56,370 nucleotides of DNA from Fusobacterium sp. (GCF_030528405.1 NZ_JAUMYY010000006.1:1-56370), one strand, 5' to 3'; shown: positions 27,953-38,143, counted from the stretch's first letter. Notes: generated by a model not told the origin, from the letters alone. Numbers and translations: made by a program.

Positions 27953-27995
27953 AGAGTGCTGCATTTTAAAATTTAATTTGCAGCAACTCCACTCT
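27953..27995. repeat. TGCTGCAAATT element (copy 5) inside the TRAP operon
   Basis: On the minus strand TGCAAATTAAATTTTAAAATGCAG is nearly identical to copy 10. It is bounded by AGAGTGCTGCA and its complement with a 4-nt bulge. It sits between the binding-protein gene and the DUF1850 gene, so it can fold in the transcript as an intercistronic hairpin. Confidence 0.75.
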
Positions 27996-28002
27996 ATAAA
28001 AT

Positions 28003-29001
28003 TTAATTATTAGGTGTTTTAAAACCTTTTTCTTGCCAGAATTTAGCTGCTCCTGGATGTAATGGTATTCTTACATCTTCCACACCAAATGACATATCTA
28101 TATTTTTATTAGCAGCATTGTGAGAAGCTTTTATTGTTCCAATATTTTCAAAAATTACATTTATCATATCATATACCATTTCATCAGAAAGTTTGCTATT
28201 TACTAACATTATATTGTAAACGAATACTGATTCAACATCTTTATCATTATTATATGTATTTGCAGGAACTATTGTCTTAGAGAAGAATGGATATTTTTCT
28301 ATAAGCTTATCTCTACCTGCTCCATCTATAGGAACTATTTCCATATCATAGCTTGTTGCTAGTTCCATTATAGTTCCATTTGGTAAGCCAGATGTAACAA
28401 AAGCTGCATCACATTGACCGTTTTTCATTTGATCTATAGCTTCCCCATAAGATAAATAATCCACTTTACTATCTGCATAAGTCATACCATATGCTTCATA
28501 AATCATACGAGCATTTAATTCTACACCAGAGTTTGCTGCTCCCACTCCTACTCTCTTACCTTTTAAATCTTCAACTGTCTTAATTCCTGATTTTTTTAAA
28601 GTTACTAATTGAACATAGTTAGGCCATAAACGCATAAGTGCAGTTAACTCTGGATTTGCCTTCCCTTCATAAGCACCAAAACCTTTATATGCTTGCATAA
28701 CTGAATCTTGCATTGCTATAGCTATTTCTGCTTCTCCTTTAGAAATCATAGAAATATTTTCTGCCGAAGCACCTGTTGCCTGTGAACTAGTATTATAACC
28801 TGCTGATTTTAAAGCCTCTGCAAAAGCTCCTCCTATTGGGAAATAGATTCCACTTGTTGGTCCTGTTGCAACTGTTATAAACTCTTTACTTCTGTCAATT
28901 CCCTTAACTTCTTTTTTCTCTTCTGATTTACTACAAGCTAAAAGAAACATAAATAGCATAGAGATTGCCACCACAAAAATACTTTTCTTAAATAATTTCA
29001 T
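28003..29001 (-). CDS. TAXI-family TRAP solute-binding lipoprotein
   Basis: 332 aa. Lipobox LLA-C23, then the TAXI signature VATGPTSGIYFPIGGAFAEA (residues about 45-64) and KGKRVGVGAANSGVE. It should bind the solute outside the inner membrane and hand it to the fused permease. TAXI proteins bind glutamate or other carboxylates in studied cases; not decided here. First gene of the operon. Confidence 0.93.
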   Translation of the reverse strand: MKLFKKSIFVVAISMLFMFLLACSKSEEKKEVKGIDRSKEFITVATGPTSGIYFPIGGAFAEALKSAGYNTSSQATGASAENISMISKGEAEIAIAMQDSVMQAYKGFGAYEGKANPELTALMRLWPNYVQLVTLKKSGIKTVEDLKGKRVGVGAANSGVELNARMIYEAYGMTYADSKVDYLSYGEAIDQMKNGQCDAAFVTSGLPNGTIMELATSYDMEIVPIDGAGRDKLIEKYPFFSKTIVPANTYNNDKDVESVFVYNIMLVNSKLSDEMVYDMINVIFENIGTIKASHNAANKNIDMSFGVEDVRIPLHPGAAKFWQEKGFKTPNN

Positions 29002-29096
29002 TTCTATCAGTCCTCCTAAGTTTTATAAAAATTTTTTAATAATTTATAGTTTATCTTGTATTTAACTTTCCATATTAATATTGATTAAGTTTTCAA

Positions 29097-29125
29097 ATTT
29101 TACTATATTATTTCCAATATGTCAA
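29097..29125 (-). promoter_or_regulatory. Promoter of the TAXI-TRAP operon
   Basis: Minus strand TTGACA (29120-29125), 17-nt spacer, TAAAAT (29097-29102), about 96 nt before the start codon. Confidence 0.8.
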
Positions 29126-29214
29126 ATATATATTAAACATTCCTCGCCTTTTTAAATGTTATGTGTTGTATTCAGAATTAATTTTTTCGTATTTTATACA
29201 GTTAAAATTATTTT

Positions 29215-30204
29215 TTAATCTTCATATCCATTAGGATTTTTTTTATGCCACTTCCATGCTGACTCAATTATCTGCTCTAATTTATTATATTTAGGCTTCC
29301 ATTTTAATATATCATTTGCCTTTTTCGATGATGCTACTAATTTTGCTGGATCTCCTGCTCTTCTTGGAGATAGTTCTTCTGGTATAGTATGCCCCGTTAT
29401 CTTTCTTGCTGTCTCTATAACCTGTCTAACAGAAAACCCCTCTCCATTGCCCAAATTAAATATTTGATTATCCCCTCCACTATTCAATCTATCCAATGCT
29501 AAAAGATGTGCATCAGCTAAATCCATTACATGTATGTAATCTCTTATACAAGTTCCATCTTCCGTTGGATAGTCATCTCCATATATTGCTATCTTCTCTC
29601 TTTGCCCTAAAGCTACTTGTAAAATTATAGGAATTAGGTGTGTTTCACAGCTGTGAGCTTCTCCAATTTCTCCACTTGAATGAGCACCTGCAACATTAAA
29701 ATATCTAAGTACTGTATACTTTAAGCCATAAGCATTGGCAGCCCACTTAAACATTTTCTCTACAGCTAATTTACTTTCTCCATAAGGATTAGTTGGCTCC
29801 GTTTTATCAGTTTCAAGTATAGGAATATTTTCAGCTTCTCCATAAGTTGCTGCTGTTGATGAAAATACTATGTTATTAACATTATGTTTTTTCATAGCTT
29901 TTAAAAGACATAGAGTCCCATAAAAATTATTTTCAAAATATTTAAGTGGTTCTTGTACACTCTCTCCAACTAAAGAAAAAGCTGCAAAATCTATAACTCC
30001 ATCTATTTTATGTTTTTTTAGAACTCTGTCTAAAAATTCTTCATCTTTTAAATCTCCTATTTCCAATGTAGCTTTTTTATCAACAGCATCCACATGACCT
30101 GTTTCTAAATTATCTATTACAACAACTTCTCTATTATTTTCAACCAACAATTTTACAACATGACTACCTATATATCCTGCACCACCACAAACCAATACTG
30201 CCAT
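29215..30204 (-). CDS. galE: UDP-glucose 4-epimerase
   Basis: 329 aa extended SDR. Gly motif GGAGYIGSHV at residues 6-15, catalytic Ser/Thr in SSTAATYG and Tyr-Lys in YGESK. It interconverts UDP-galactose and UDP-glucose. Last gene of galK-galT-galE, 8 nt after galT. Confidence 0.95.
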   Translation of the reverse strand: MAVLVCGGAGYIGSHVVKLLVENNREVVVIDNLETGHVDAVDKKATLEIGDLKDEEFLDRVLKKHKIDGVIDFAAFSLVGESVQEPLKYFENNFYGTLCLLKAMKKHNVNNIVFSSTAATYGEAENIPILETDKTEPTNPYGESKLAVEKMFKWAANAYGLKYTVLRYFNVAGAHSSGEIGEAHSCETHLIPIILQVALGQREKIAIYGDDYPTEDGTCIRDYIHVMDLADAHLLALDRLNSGGDNQIFNLGNGEGFSVRQVIETARKITGHTIPEELSPRRAGDPAKLVASSKKANDILKWKPKYNKLEQIIESAWKWHKKNPNGYED

Positions 30205-30212
30205 TTGTCCTC

Positions 30213-31736
30213 CTATTTATTTAGCTCTTCAATAAATTTTAAAAAGGCTTGCTCACCTTTTTTATTTCTCTTAAATACCCCAGCATCTTCCAATACTCTT
30301 GAAAAAGTAATTCCTATCTCTACATTTAAAATTTTTTCAATAATCTCTTCTTCCTTAAAATCTTTTATTTCATTTTCATACTTATTATAAAATGATTTTA
30401 GCCAAGTTAAATGTTTCTTAGTTTCATTATCCTCTTCTATCTTTTTTAAACTATCTTCCTCCTTTAAAAATTCTGCAATTTTTCTCATTTCATGTTTTAA
30501 TCTTCCTGGTAAAACAGCTAAACCCATAACTTCAATTAAACCTATATTTTCTTTTTTTATATTATGATGCTCAGAATGAGGATGAAAAATCCCTAAAGGA
30601 TTTCCTTCATCTGTTCTATTATTTCTAAGTACTAAATCAATTTCGTAATATTCACCTCTTCTTCTTGCTATAGGTGTTATAGTATTATGAGCTTTTTCAA
30701 AGGAATGAGCAAGAAGTCCAACCTCAGCATCTGAGTATTCTCTCCACTTTCTTAAGATTTCATCAGCCAAATCTATTAGTTTTTCTGTATCTAAAGCTTT
30801 TATTCTTATAACAGACATAGGCCATTTAACTATACCAGCTTGGATTTCTGGATATTTTTTAAATTTTATCTCTCTTTCTATTTCTGATTTTGCCATTGGA
30901 AATTCATGCCTTCCACCTTGATAGTGATCATGACTTAAAATAGAACCTCCAACTATTGGTAAATCTGCATTTGAACCTACAAAATAATGAGGAAACTGTT
31001 TTAAGAAGTCCACTATCCTCTTAAAAGTTTCTCTATCTATTTTCATATCTCTGTGAATAGAAGAAAATATTATTGCATGTTCATTATAATAAACATAAGG
31101 CGAATATTGAAAATACCATTTTTCATTAGCTAGATTTAAAGGTATAACTCTATGATTTTGCCTCGCTGGATGAACTAAAGTTCCTGAAAAACCAACGTTT
31201 TCATAGCATAGTAAACATTTTGGATAGTTAGCTCTCACAATAGTTTTTTCTCTTTCTATTTCCTTTGGATCTTTTTCTGGTTTTGATAAATTAATAGTTA
31301 TCTCTAAATTTCCATATTCAGTTGGAGATAACCAATATAAATTTTTTGCTATCCTCTCTGTTCTTATATAATTTGTTTTTTTCGAAAAATTATAATAATA
31401 AGCTGTTGCTTTATCTATACTTTCTTTTTCCAAGCTTTTAAATTTAGCTATTATTTCTCTTGGAAAAGGAGTCATTTTCCCCATAATTAGTGTATCAAAA
31501 AGATCTCTATCTGCTATTCCATCTTCTATAATTTTTTGTGAAACAGCATATTCTGTTAGTTTATCTAATATCTCTTGCGGATAGTCAACTACAGTTTCTA
31601 TATTCTCTGGCTCTGTCCATTCCTTTAAATTAAGCAATGTCATAATTTCATTTCTAACTATGATTATATCTTCCTCTTCGATTAAAGAATTTTTTATTCC
31701 ATATTCTATTAAATGTTTTATTTCTCTATAAACCAT
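30213..31736 (-). CDS. galT: Galactose-1-phosphate uridylyltransferase, Firmicutes-type (class 2)
   Basis: 507 aa, much longer than E. coli GalT (about 350) and matching the GalT2 class. GGSILSHDHYQGGRHEFPM holds the histidines of the active region, and NHRVIPLNLANEKWYFQYSPY is typical. It exchanges UMP between UDP-glucose and galactose-1-phosphate. It lies between galK (21 nt) and galE. Confidence 0.95.
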   Translation of the reverse strand: MVYREIKHLIEYGIKNSLIEEEDIIIVRNEIMTLLNLKEWTEPENIETVVDYPQEILDKLTEYAVSQKIIEDGIADRDLFDTLIMGKMTPFPREIIAKFKSLEKESIDKATAYYYNFSKKTNYIRTERIAKNLYWLSPTEYGNLEITINLSKPEKDPKEIEREKTIVRANYPKCLLCYENVGFSGTLVHPARQNHRVIPLNLANEKWYFQYSPYVYYNEHAIIFSSIHRDMKIDRETFKRIVDFLKQFPHYFVGSNADLPIVGGSILSHDHYQGGRHEFPMAKSEIEREIKFKKYPEIQAGIVKWPMSVIRIKALDTEKLIDLADEILRKWREYSDAEVGLLAHSFEKAHNTITPIARRRGEYYEIDLVLRNNRTDEGNPLGIFHPHSEHHNIKKENIGLIEVMGLAVLPGRLKHEMRKIAEFLKEEDSLKKIEEDNETKKHLTWLKSFYNKYENEIKDFKEEEIIEKILNVEIGITFSRVLEDAGVFKRNKKGEQAFLKFIEELNK

Positions 31737-31757
31737 ATTTCCAACTCCAATTTGTTT

Positions 31758-32930
31758 TTAAGCTTTTATTTCTCCAGCACCATTTCCTATATTAGCTATA
31801 TAAAAACTAGCTTCTAAACCTGTCTTTGCTTTATATTTTTTTCCAACATTTTTTATAAAGCTTTCCAAATTTTCATTTTTTACTATACTTACTGTACATC
31901 CTCCAAAACCAGCCCCTGTCATACGAGAACCTATAGTACCAATTTCATTCCAGGCCGCTTCTACTAAAGAATCCAGCTCTATTCCTGTAACCTCATAGTC
32001 ATCTCTTAATGACACATGAGATTCATTCATTAATTCTCCAAATTCTTCTATTTTACCATCTTTTAAAATCTTAACAGCTTCCTTTGTCCTTTCATTTTCC
32101 TTAACCGCATGCCTTGCTCTTTTTAGTTGTTCTTCATCTCTTATAAAGTGCTTCACTTTTTCAAAATCCTCAACTGTTAATTCACCAAGATATTTTATAT
32201 TAATACCATTTCTATTAAGTTCTTCTACTGCTGCCTCACAACTAGCTCTTCTCTCATTATATTTTGAATCGGCAAGTCCTCTTTTCTTATTTGTATTGGC
32301 AATTACTATACTCATATTTTCTAATTTAACAGGGACATATTCATAATCTAGTGAATTACAGTCTAAAAGTATTGCTCTATCTTTTTTCCCCATTCCAACT
32401 GCAAATTGATCCATAATTCCAGAATTAACTCCAATAAATTTGTTCTCAGCTATTTGGCAATATTTAACCATCTCTATCATATCTATATCCAACTTAAACA
32501 TATTTTTAAGTATTACTGCCACCAATACTTCTAGAGATGCAGAAGAAGATAAGCCCGCTCCATTTGGAATATTCCCATAAAAAAGTATATCTAAACCTCT
32601 ATCAATTACTAAACCATGATCTAAAAATACTTTTATTACTCCTTTAGGATAGTTGACCCAGTTATCTTTTCTCTTATACACTAAATCTTCCAAGGCAAAA
32701 TCTATAAGTCCCAAATGTTCAAAATTTTTAGAGTACATTTTAAAATTTTTGTCCTCTCTTTTCCTAACTACAGCATAAGTTCCAAAATCTAAGGCACAAG
32801 GAAATACAAACCCACCATTATAATCTGTATGCTCACCAATCAAATTTACTCTACCTGGTGAAAAAAATGTTTTTATATTCTCAAATTCTCCAAAAATTTT
32901 TTTAAAATCTAAAATTAACTCTTCTAACAT
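31758..32930 (-). CDS. galK: Galactokinase
   Basis: 390 aa GHMP kinase: GRVNLIGEHTDYNGGFVFP near residue 26, ATP loop GAGLSSSASLE, and GAGFGGCTV near the C-terminus. It phosphorylates galactose at C1. The frame is open 18 codons upstream to 32984, next to the promoter, but GGAGGG precedes ATG 32930. First gene of the Leloir operon; no local repressor gene is seen. Confidence 0.95.
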   Translation of the reverse strand: MLEELILDFKKIFGEFENIKTFFSPGRVNLIGEHTDYNGGFVFPCALDFGTYAVVRKREDKNFKMYSKNFEHLGLIDFALEDLVYKRKDNWVNYPKGVIKVFLDHGLVIDRGLDILFYGNIPNGAGLSSSASLEVLVAVILKNMFKLDIDMIEMVKYCQIAENKFIGVNSGIMDQFAVGMGKKDRAILLDCNSLDYEYVPVKLENMSIVIANTNKKRGLADSKYNERRASCEAAVEELNRNGINIKYLGELTVEDFEKVKHFIRDEEQLKRARHAVKENERTKEAVKILKDGKIEEFGELMNESHVSLRDDYEVTGIELDSLVEAAWNEIGTIGSRMTGAGFGGCTVSIVKNENLESFIKNVGKKYKAKTGLEASFYIANIGNGAGEIKA

Positions 32931-32994
32931 AAGCCCTCCGAAAATAAATTTTTGAAATATTTTTTCTAAAAATCTCTTATTCATTATATATCAT

Positions 32995-33023
32995 TATATA
33001 AAATAAAGAAATTATTTTTTCAA
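32995..33023 (-). promoter_or_regulatory. Candidate promoter of galKTE
   Basis: Minus strand TTGAAA (33018-33023), 17 nt, TATATA followed by AT (32995-33000). The remainder of the gap to the autotransporter (to 33244) is AT-rich, with no gene seen. Confidence 0.5.
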
Positions 33024-33188
33024 TTTTTTCATTTTTTGTTAAATAAAAAATCAAATTTATTTGTATTTTTTTATCTTTTTTATTTTTTATTTTGGTTTAT
33101 AAAAATAAAAACACTTTAAATATATTGATATTTAAAAAAATAAATTTTGTTTTGGTGATTAAAATTTATATGCAAAAATATTTTTCTA

Positions 33189-33197
33189 TGCTATAAT
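33189..33197 (+). promoter_or_regulatory. Extended -10 promoter of the autotransporter
   Basis: TGCTATAAT lies 47 nt before the ATG, and an AGGGGG RBS follows. There is no good -35. Confidence 0.6.
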
Positions 33198-33244
33198 AAA
33201 TAGAATTTTTTGTTTTTTTATATCTAAATAAGGGGGAATCAATA

Positions 33245-36010
33245 ATGAAATTGAACAAAATTTGCAGAATAAACATTAAAAAAACTATCCCTATATTCTT
33301 TATATATGGTTTAGGAATTTATGCCTCTGCTATTCCATTGGAATTAAAAGAAATTAAGGAAGACTGGAGTGCGCCTACAACAGGTATAAACATCGTTACT
33401 GCTAATTCTCATGGAAAAGAAGCTACTATTACAGTAGGAAATATCAATACTTTAAATTATACTAAACCTTTTATAGGAAATTCTTCAAAAGTATATGAAG
33501 TTAGTGGAAGTTATTTAAATTTAGATACAACTACAACCGGGTATATAAAAAAGGGAAAAGCAATAATTAATAGTGGGACCATGGGTGATACAAGCGGGGC
33601 ATATATTTTAAGTTTAAATGGTGGAAAAGCTGAGGTAAGTGAAAGCGAAACTTTAATAAATAATGGAGATATTGATGGAAGTGAATTTGGAGGGGCTTTT
33701 GGTGGAAGAGTTAGCATTATTGTTAGTGAAAATTCAAATTCTACTGTAGCACATGCATCTACATTAAAAAATAAATTAACTATAAAAAATAGTATAGATA
33801 TTCATGGTGCAACCATAGCTGCTGGGCAAAGTTATGCAAATTCTTTAAATCAAAAAAGTGAAATTACAGCTAGTTCAAAGGAAAATTTACTTGAAATTTT
33901 TGGTGGCGAAATAGATAAAAATATTATGCAAATAGCTGGTGGATACAGTTATGGATTTTCTGGTGATGCGAATAACTATACAGGCGGTGGCTCTGAAAAA
34001 GTAAGTACTTTTGCTGAAAATAACAAAATTTTTATTGATAACTCTAGTTTAAAAGGAAATATTTTCGGTGGAAAAGCTGATTCTACAACATTCGATGGAA
34101 GTGCTTCAGCAAAAGCTAGCAATAATAAAGTAACAATTAAAAATATCAATTTAAGTTCTATTACAGGTGGAGAAAGCTCTGCCATGGTAAATGACTTTAC
34201 TGATAATAAAAATTTCGAAATTATATCAATTGCTAATCAAAATATCATAGAGCTTAATGATGGCAATATTAAAAAAATTACAGGAGCATATGCTTTTTCT
34301 GGTGACTTCATGGGAAATACAATGGTTAGCTCAATTGCAAATGGAAATAAAGTAATTATTAACAACGGAAAAATTACAGGTGATTCAACAAATAAATCAG
34401 TTGAAGGAGGTTTAGCTCTTGCAAATTCTACTTCAAATACAGTAATGTCAGAAGCAAGCTATAATGAAATCCATATAAATTCTGGAGAAATAGAAAATAA
34501 TATTTATGCTGCCATATCTCAAGCTGAATCCTCAGATGCAGAGTCTAAAGCAAGTGCAAATAATAACAGTATTTTTATCAATGGTGGTAAAGTATCAAAT
34601 GCTAAAAATATAATTGCTGCTGGAATTTTGTCTTCTTCAGAAAATAATATTGAATCAAAAAATAATAAAATTGAAATTTCTGGAAATCCTATTTTAGATG
34701 GAACTAATTTATATGGTTCTATCTTAATGCAAAATGCTGTAACACCACTTTTTAAAACTCATAAAAATATGGAAAACAACAGTCTTTCTATAAAGACTAA
34801 AAAAATTAGTGTTAATAATATAGCCGCTTTTCAAAAAATAGATTTTAAAATTCCAAATACAATCAAAAATGATGAAATTATATTAAGTCTAACTTCTAAT
34901 GATAACACCGATTTATCAAACACTACCATCAATGCAAGTGTTGATGGAAATACGAATGTAAATGAAATTATTTTATTGAAAAAAGATAATGGCACTTTCA
35001 TTGACAATAATATTAATCTTGGAAAATTATCAGAAGGTATTTCTTTACTTTATGATATAGAAATTTCTGAAGACAAAAGAAAAATATTTGTAAATACAAA
35101 AAATCCTAAAATAAGTTTAAATGCTAGTACTAAATCTCTAGTAGAAACTCCATCTGGGCTTGCTTCTTTTATCAATCAAGGACTTCACTTAACTACAGAA
35201 AAAGTTTTAGATATTGCAACAGCTAGCTCAGGTTCATTTATTACTACGAATAATACTGATATTCGTAATAATACAGGCTCACACATAGACATAAAAGGAA
35301 AGCATTTAAATGCTGGTCTATCAAAGAAAATATATCTTAAAAATGCCAATTTAGTATATGGAGCATTAATTGAATATGGACAGGGAAAATATAAAAGTTA
35401 TATAGAAAATAATATTAAAGCAGAAGGAGATATTAAAAATATAGGACTAGGTTTCTTCTCTAAATATACTTTCTTAAATAATGTATCTTTAGAAAATAGC
35501 CTGCATATAGGACGTCTTAATTCAGATTATAAATCTAGTAGTTTTTTTACTCCTGTTAACTATAAATATAATACATCATACTATGCTTGGCATATGGGAC
35601 TTGGAAAAGTTTTTAAAATAGATGAAAACAAAAATATTAGGTTATATAGTAAATATCTTATGAATATCCAAAATAAAAAAGATGTCACGCTAAACACAGG
35701 TGAAAAATATAAATTTAAATCTACGACAAGTAGTAATATTCTATTAGGAAGTAACTTTTCATATAATATAAATAACAACAATAGAATACACACTAGCTTA
35801 GCTTATCAATATGAGTTTAATGGAAAAGCAAAGGCAACATACAAAGGATTAACTACTCCTACTCCATCTTTAAAAGGTAGTACTTTTATAGTAAATTTAG
35901 GATGGCAGGCTAAATTAACAAATAATATAACCTTGGATATTGAACTTAAAAAGTTTTTAGGAAAACAAAGAGGTATTGCTTTCAATCTTGGAGCAAACTA
36001 TAAATTTTAA
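33245..36010 (+). CDS. Type V autotransporter with repetitive beta-helix passenger
   Basis: 921 aa. Signal peptide with cleavage after ASA29. The passenger (about 30-640) has around nine loose repeats of N-x-I-x-I-x-x-G-x-I spaced about 30-50 residues apart, for example ENNKIFIDNSSLKGNIFGGK and YNEIHINSGEIENN, alternating with Ala/Ser-rich stretches. The C-terminal 12-strand barrel (about 660-921) ends in the outer-membrane signature NLGANYKF. No protease, RGD or lectin motif was recognised, so adhesion is only an inference. Monocistronic, with a hairpin terminator. Confidence 0.9.
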   Translation: MKLNKICRINIKKTIPIFFIYGLGIYASAIPLELKEIKEDWSAPTTGINIVTANSHGKEATITVGNINTLNYTKPFIGNSSKVYEVSGSYLNLDTTTTGYIKKGKAIINSGTMGDTSGAYILSLNGGKAEVSESETLINNGDIDGSEFGGAFGGRVSIIVSENSNSTVAHASTLKNKLTIKNSIDIHGATIAAGQSYANSLNQKSEITASSKENLLEIFGGEIDKNIMQIAGGYSYGFSGDANNYTGGGSEKVSTFAENNKIFIDNSSLKGNIFGGKADSTTFDGSASAKASNNKVTIKNINLSSITGGESSAMVNDFTDNKNFEIISIANQNIIELNDGNIKKITGAYAFSGDFMGNTMVSSIANGNKVIINNGKITGDSTNKSVEGGLALANSTSNTVMSEASYNEIHINSGEIENNIYAAISQAESSDAESKASANNNSIFINGGKVSNAKNIIAAGILSSSENNIESKNNKIEISGNPILDGTNLYGSILMQNAVTPLFKTHKNMENNSLSIKTKKISVNNIAAFQKIDFKIPNTIKNDEIILSLTSNDNTDLSNTTINASVDGNTNVNEIILLKKDNGTFIDNNINLGKLSEGISLLYDIEISEDKRKIFVNTKNPKISLNASTKSLVETPSGLASFINQGLHLTTEKVLDIATASSGSFITTNNTDIRNNTGSHIDIKGKHLNAGLSKKIYLKNANLVYGALIEYGQGKYKSYIENNIKAEGDIKNIGLGFFSKYTFLNNVSLENSLHIGRLNSDYKSSSFFTPVNYKYNTSYYAWHMGLGKVFKIDENKNIRLYSKYLMNIQNKKDVTLNTGEKYKFKSTTSSNILLGSNFSYNINNNNRIHTSLAYQYEFNGKAKATYKGLTTPTPSLKGSTFIVNLGWQAKLTNNITLDIELKKFLGKQRGIAFNLGANYKF

Positions 36011-36027
36011 ATTTATTTAAAAAAATT

Positions 36028-36051
36028 ACGGGGCTGTTGCAATAGCCCCGT
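36028..36051. terminator. Bidirectional terminator made by a minimal GGGGCTGTTGC element (copy 6)
   Basis: ACGGGGCT and AGCCCCGT arms enclose GTTGCAAT, giving a strong GC hairpin between the convergent autotransporter and EamA genes. TTTAAAA follows on the plus side and TAATTTTTTT on the minus side. It keeps only the outer part of the repeat family. Confidence 0.85.
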
Positions 36052-36065
36052 TTAAAATCAATCTT

Positions 36066-36944
36066 TTATTTTTTTCTCCTCTCCAGTAACTCATTTACCA
36101 TAGTGGAACCAAGAATTAAAATAGCTCCTATGACACTTAAAAGAGTCATTTTTTGTTTTAATATTATTGTAGATAAAACTATAGCAACTATAGGGTCTGT
36201 ATAACTATACATAGCAACCGTTTGTGTCTTCAACTTAGCAACACAGTTAAAATAAATAGAATAAGAATAACCTGTGTGAAGTACAGCTACTATGAGTAAA
36301 AGAAAAATTGATAAAAAATCAAAACTTATAGAAGTTGTATTTTTCGATAACAAAGTATAGGGCAAAAATGAAAGTCCAGCTATAAATAATTGCACTACAG
36401 TTTTATCATTAGGGCTAATATCTTTTATTGACTTATTTATAAATATTACAAAAGTATAACATATAGCTGTCATTACTCCAAATAATACCCCCTTAAAATG
36501 ATTTGCAGCATATTCACTGGTTTCAAAAACTCCAGAAACAAAAACCATTCCTAAAAGAGCTACAAAAACACAAAGAAAATTAGATGGTCTTAATTTTTCC
36601 TTGAATAAAAAATAAGATGTTAACATCATAAAAATAGGAGCCAAATAAGAGCATAAAGTTGCTATAGCAACACTTGTATACTTATATGCTTCAAATAAAA
36701 GTACCCAATTTAAACCTATTAAAAAACCAGAAAAGAACAATAGCTTCCAATTCTTACTTATTGCCTGTATTGAAATTTTTTCTTTTTTTATCTTTGTTAT
36801 AAGTAATAGAGAAATAGCTCCTACAAAGCCTCTTACAACTGCTATTATATTGGTGGGCAAGTTTATATAATTCACAAATATTCCGATAGTTCCAAATATA
36901 AACATTGTCATTACCAGTGATAATTTTGCTTTTTTTTCTTCCAT
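36066..36944 (-). CDS. EamA/DMT-family transporter
   Basis: 292 aa, ten membrane segments in two EamA repeats (about 10-140 and 150-285), with the usual FIFGTIGIFVNY start and ATLCSYLAPIFM segment. It probably exports or imports a metabolite; substrate unknown. 35 nt after the hydrolase gene and probably co-transcribed. GGGGGAAAAG precedes ATG. Confidence 0.85.
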   Translation of the reverse strand: MEEKKAKLSLVMTMFIFGTIGIFVNYINLPTNIIAVVRGFVGAISLLLITKIKKEKISIQAISKNWKLLFFSGFLIGLNWVLLFEAYKYTSVAIATLCSYLAPIFMMLTSYFLFKEKLRPSNFLCVFVALLGMVFVSGVFETSEYAANHFKGVLFGVMTAICYTFVIFINKSIKDISPNDKTVVQLFIAGLSFLPYTLLSKNTTSISFDFLSIFLLLIVAVLHTGYSYSIYFNCVAKLKTQTVAMYSYTDPIVAIVLSTIILKQKMTLLSVIGAILILGSTMVNELLERRKK

Positions 36945-36979
36945 CTTTTCCCCCAGTTAAATCTCTTTTAAACTCTCAA

Positions 36980-37945
36980 CTAAAACATCATTTTTTTCAA
37001 AATCTTTTTCTCTATATATTCATAAGCATATTTTTCCAACCAGTATTCCTTTCCAAAAGAAGCATAGGACACATGTCCTCCATATTTAGGAGTTTTTAAC
37101 TCTAAAAAAGGATTATTTTTTACTATATCCTTAGGATAACAGGTTAAACTCATCATAGGATCATCTAAAGCTGTAAGTATAATGGTTGGTATATTTATAT
37201 TATTTAATGTGTATAGAGAACTATTGTTAATATAATATTCTTTTGCATTTCTATAACCATTTAATTTAGCAGTAAATTCATTGTCAAAAGCTATTAAATT
37301 TTTTGTATTCAAAACATCTGCAAACGATATATCAAAAGCTTTAAAGATATTCGGATATTTTTTTTGCTTTTCCAAAACTTTGTTTTTTAACTGCTTTAAA
37401 AAGAAATTAGTGTATAGTTGATTTGATTTTTTTATCATCATCTGTGAACTTCCTTCCAAGTCACAGGGAGGAGATACAACAAAGGCTCCTTTAATTTTTT
37501 TATTTAAATTCTCTTCATTTCCCAAATAATGTAAAATCTTATTTGCTCCTAAACTAAAGCCTATTAAAATTATCTCACTGTAATCTGCTGTATATTCTAG
37601 TGCTTTTTCTATTTCATCGCCCTTCCCAGATACATAGTAAAAAGGACTGGGATTAATCTCTCCATTGCAAGATCTATAATTTAATGCCAATACATCCCAT
37701 TGTCTACTTGAAAAATACTTAGCGAAAGCTTTAATATAATGGCTGTTTGAACTTCCTTCCAAACCATGACAAAGAATTATCAACTTCGAATTTTTATTCT
37801 TTATCCAATCAAAATCTAAAAAATCACTATCTTCAAAAAATACTCTTTGTCTTTCATACTTTATTTCAATATTTCTGAAAAAAGTTGGAAATATAGTATT
37901 TATATGGCTATTTTTAAATATCCACAATGGCTTATATTCTTTCAT
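36980..37945 (-). CDS. YheT-like alpha/beta hydrolase
   Basis: 321 aa. Family start HINTIFPTFFR (YheT/ABHD1 type), oxyanion region LCHGLEGSSNSHYIK, nucleophile elbow GFSLGANK, Asp in ALDDPMM and His in GGHVSYAS. All three catalytic residues are visible. Predicted esterase/lipase; substrate unknown. Upstream partner of the EamA gene. Confidence 0.88.
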   Translation of the reverse strand: MKEYKPLWIFKNSHINTIFPTFFRNIEIKYERQRVFFEDSDFLDFDWIKNKNSKLIILCHGLEGSSNSHYIKAFAKYFSSRQWDVLALNYRSCNGEINPSPFYYVSGKGDEIEKALEYTADYSEIILIGFSLGANKILHYLGNEENLNKKIKGAFVVSPPCDLEGSSQMMIKKSNQLYTNFFLKQLKNKVLEKQKKYPNIFKAFDISFADVLNTKNLIAFDNEFTAKLNGYRNAKEYYINNSSLYTLNNINIPTIILTALDDPMMSLTCYPKDIVKNNPFLELKTPKYGGHVSYASFGKEYWLEKYAYEYIEKKILKKMMF

Positions 37946-38087
37946 CTGCTGCCCTCATTTATTTATAAATCTTAACACTTGAAATTTTATTATCTAATGA
38001 AACTTTCGTCAAGTTTTTTCTAAATTTTCATCGATACTTTAAAATTTCTTCTATGAGTTACTTTATTTCAAAATTCTTTTTACACAA

Positions 38088-38113
38088 AAAAAGGAAGTAT
38101 TAAACTTCCTTTT
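38088..38113 (-). terminator. Terminator of the hrcA-dnaJ operon
   Basis: AAAGGAAGT and ACTTCCTTT with a 5-nt loop, then TTTTTTTGTG on the minus strand, about 31 nt past the dnaJ stop. Confidence 0.85.
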
Positions 38114-38143
38114 CTTCATCATCTGCTATAGAAGAATAATTTT

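Noticed and set aside
32931-32984. 18-codon upstream extension of GalK
   Set aside because: Starts at the promoter -10 region, and the RBS belongs to ATG 32930.
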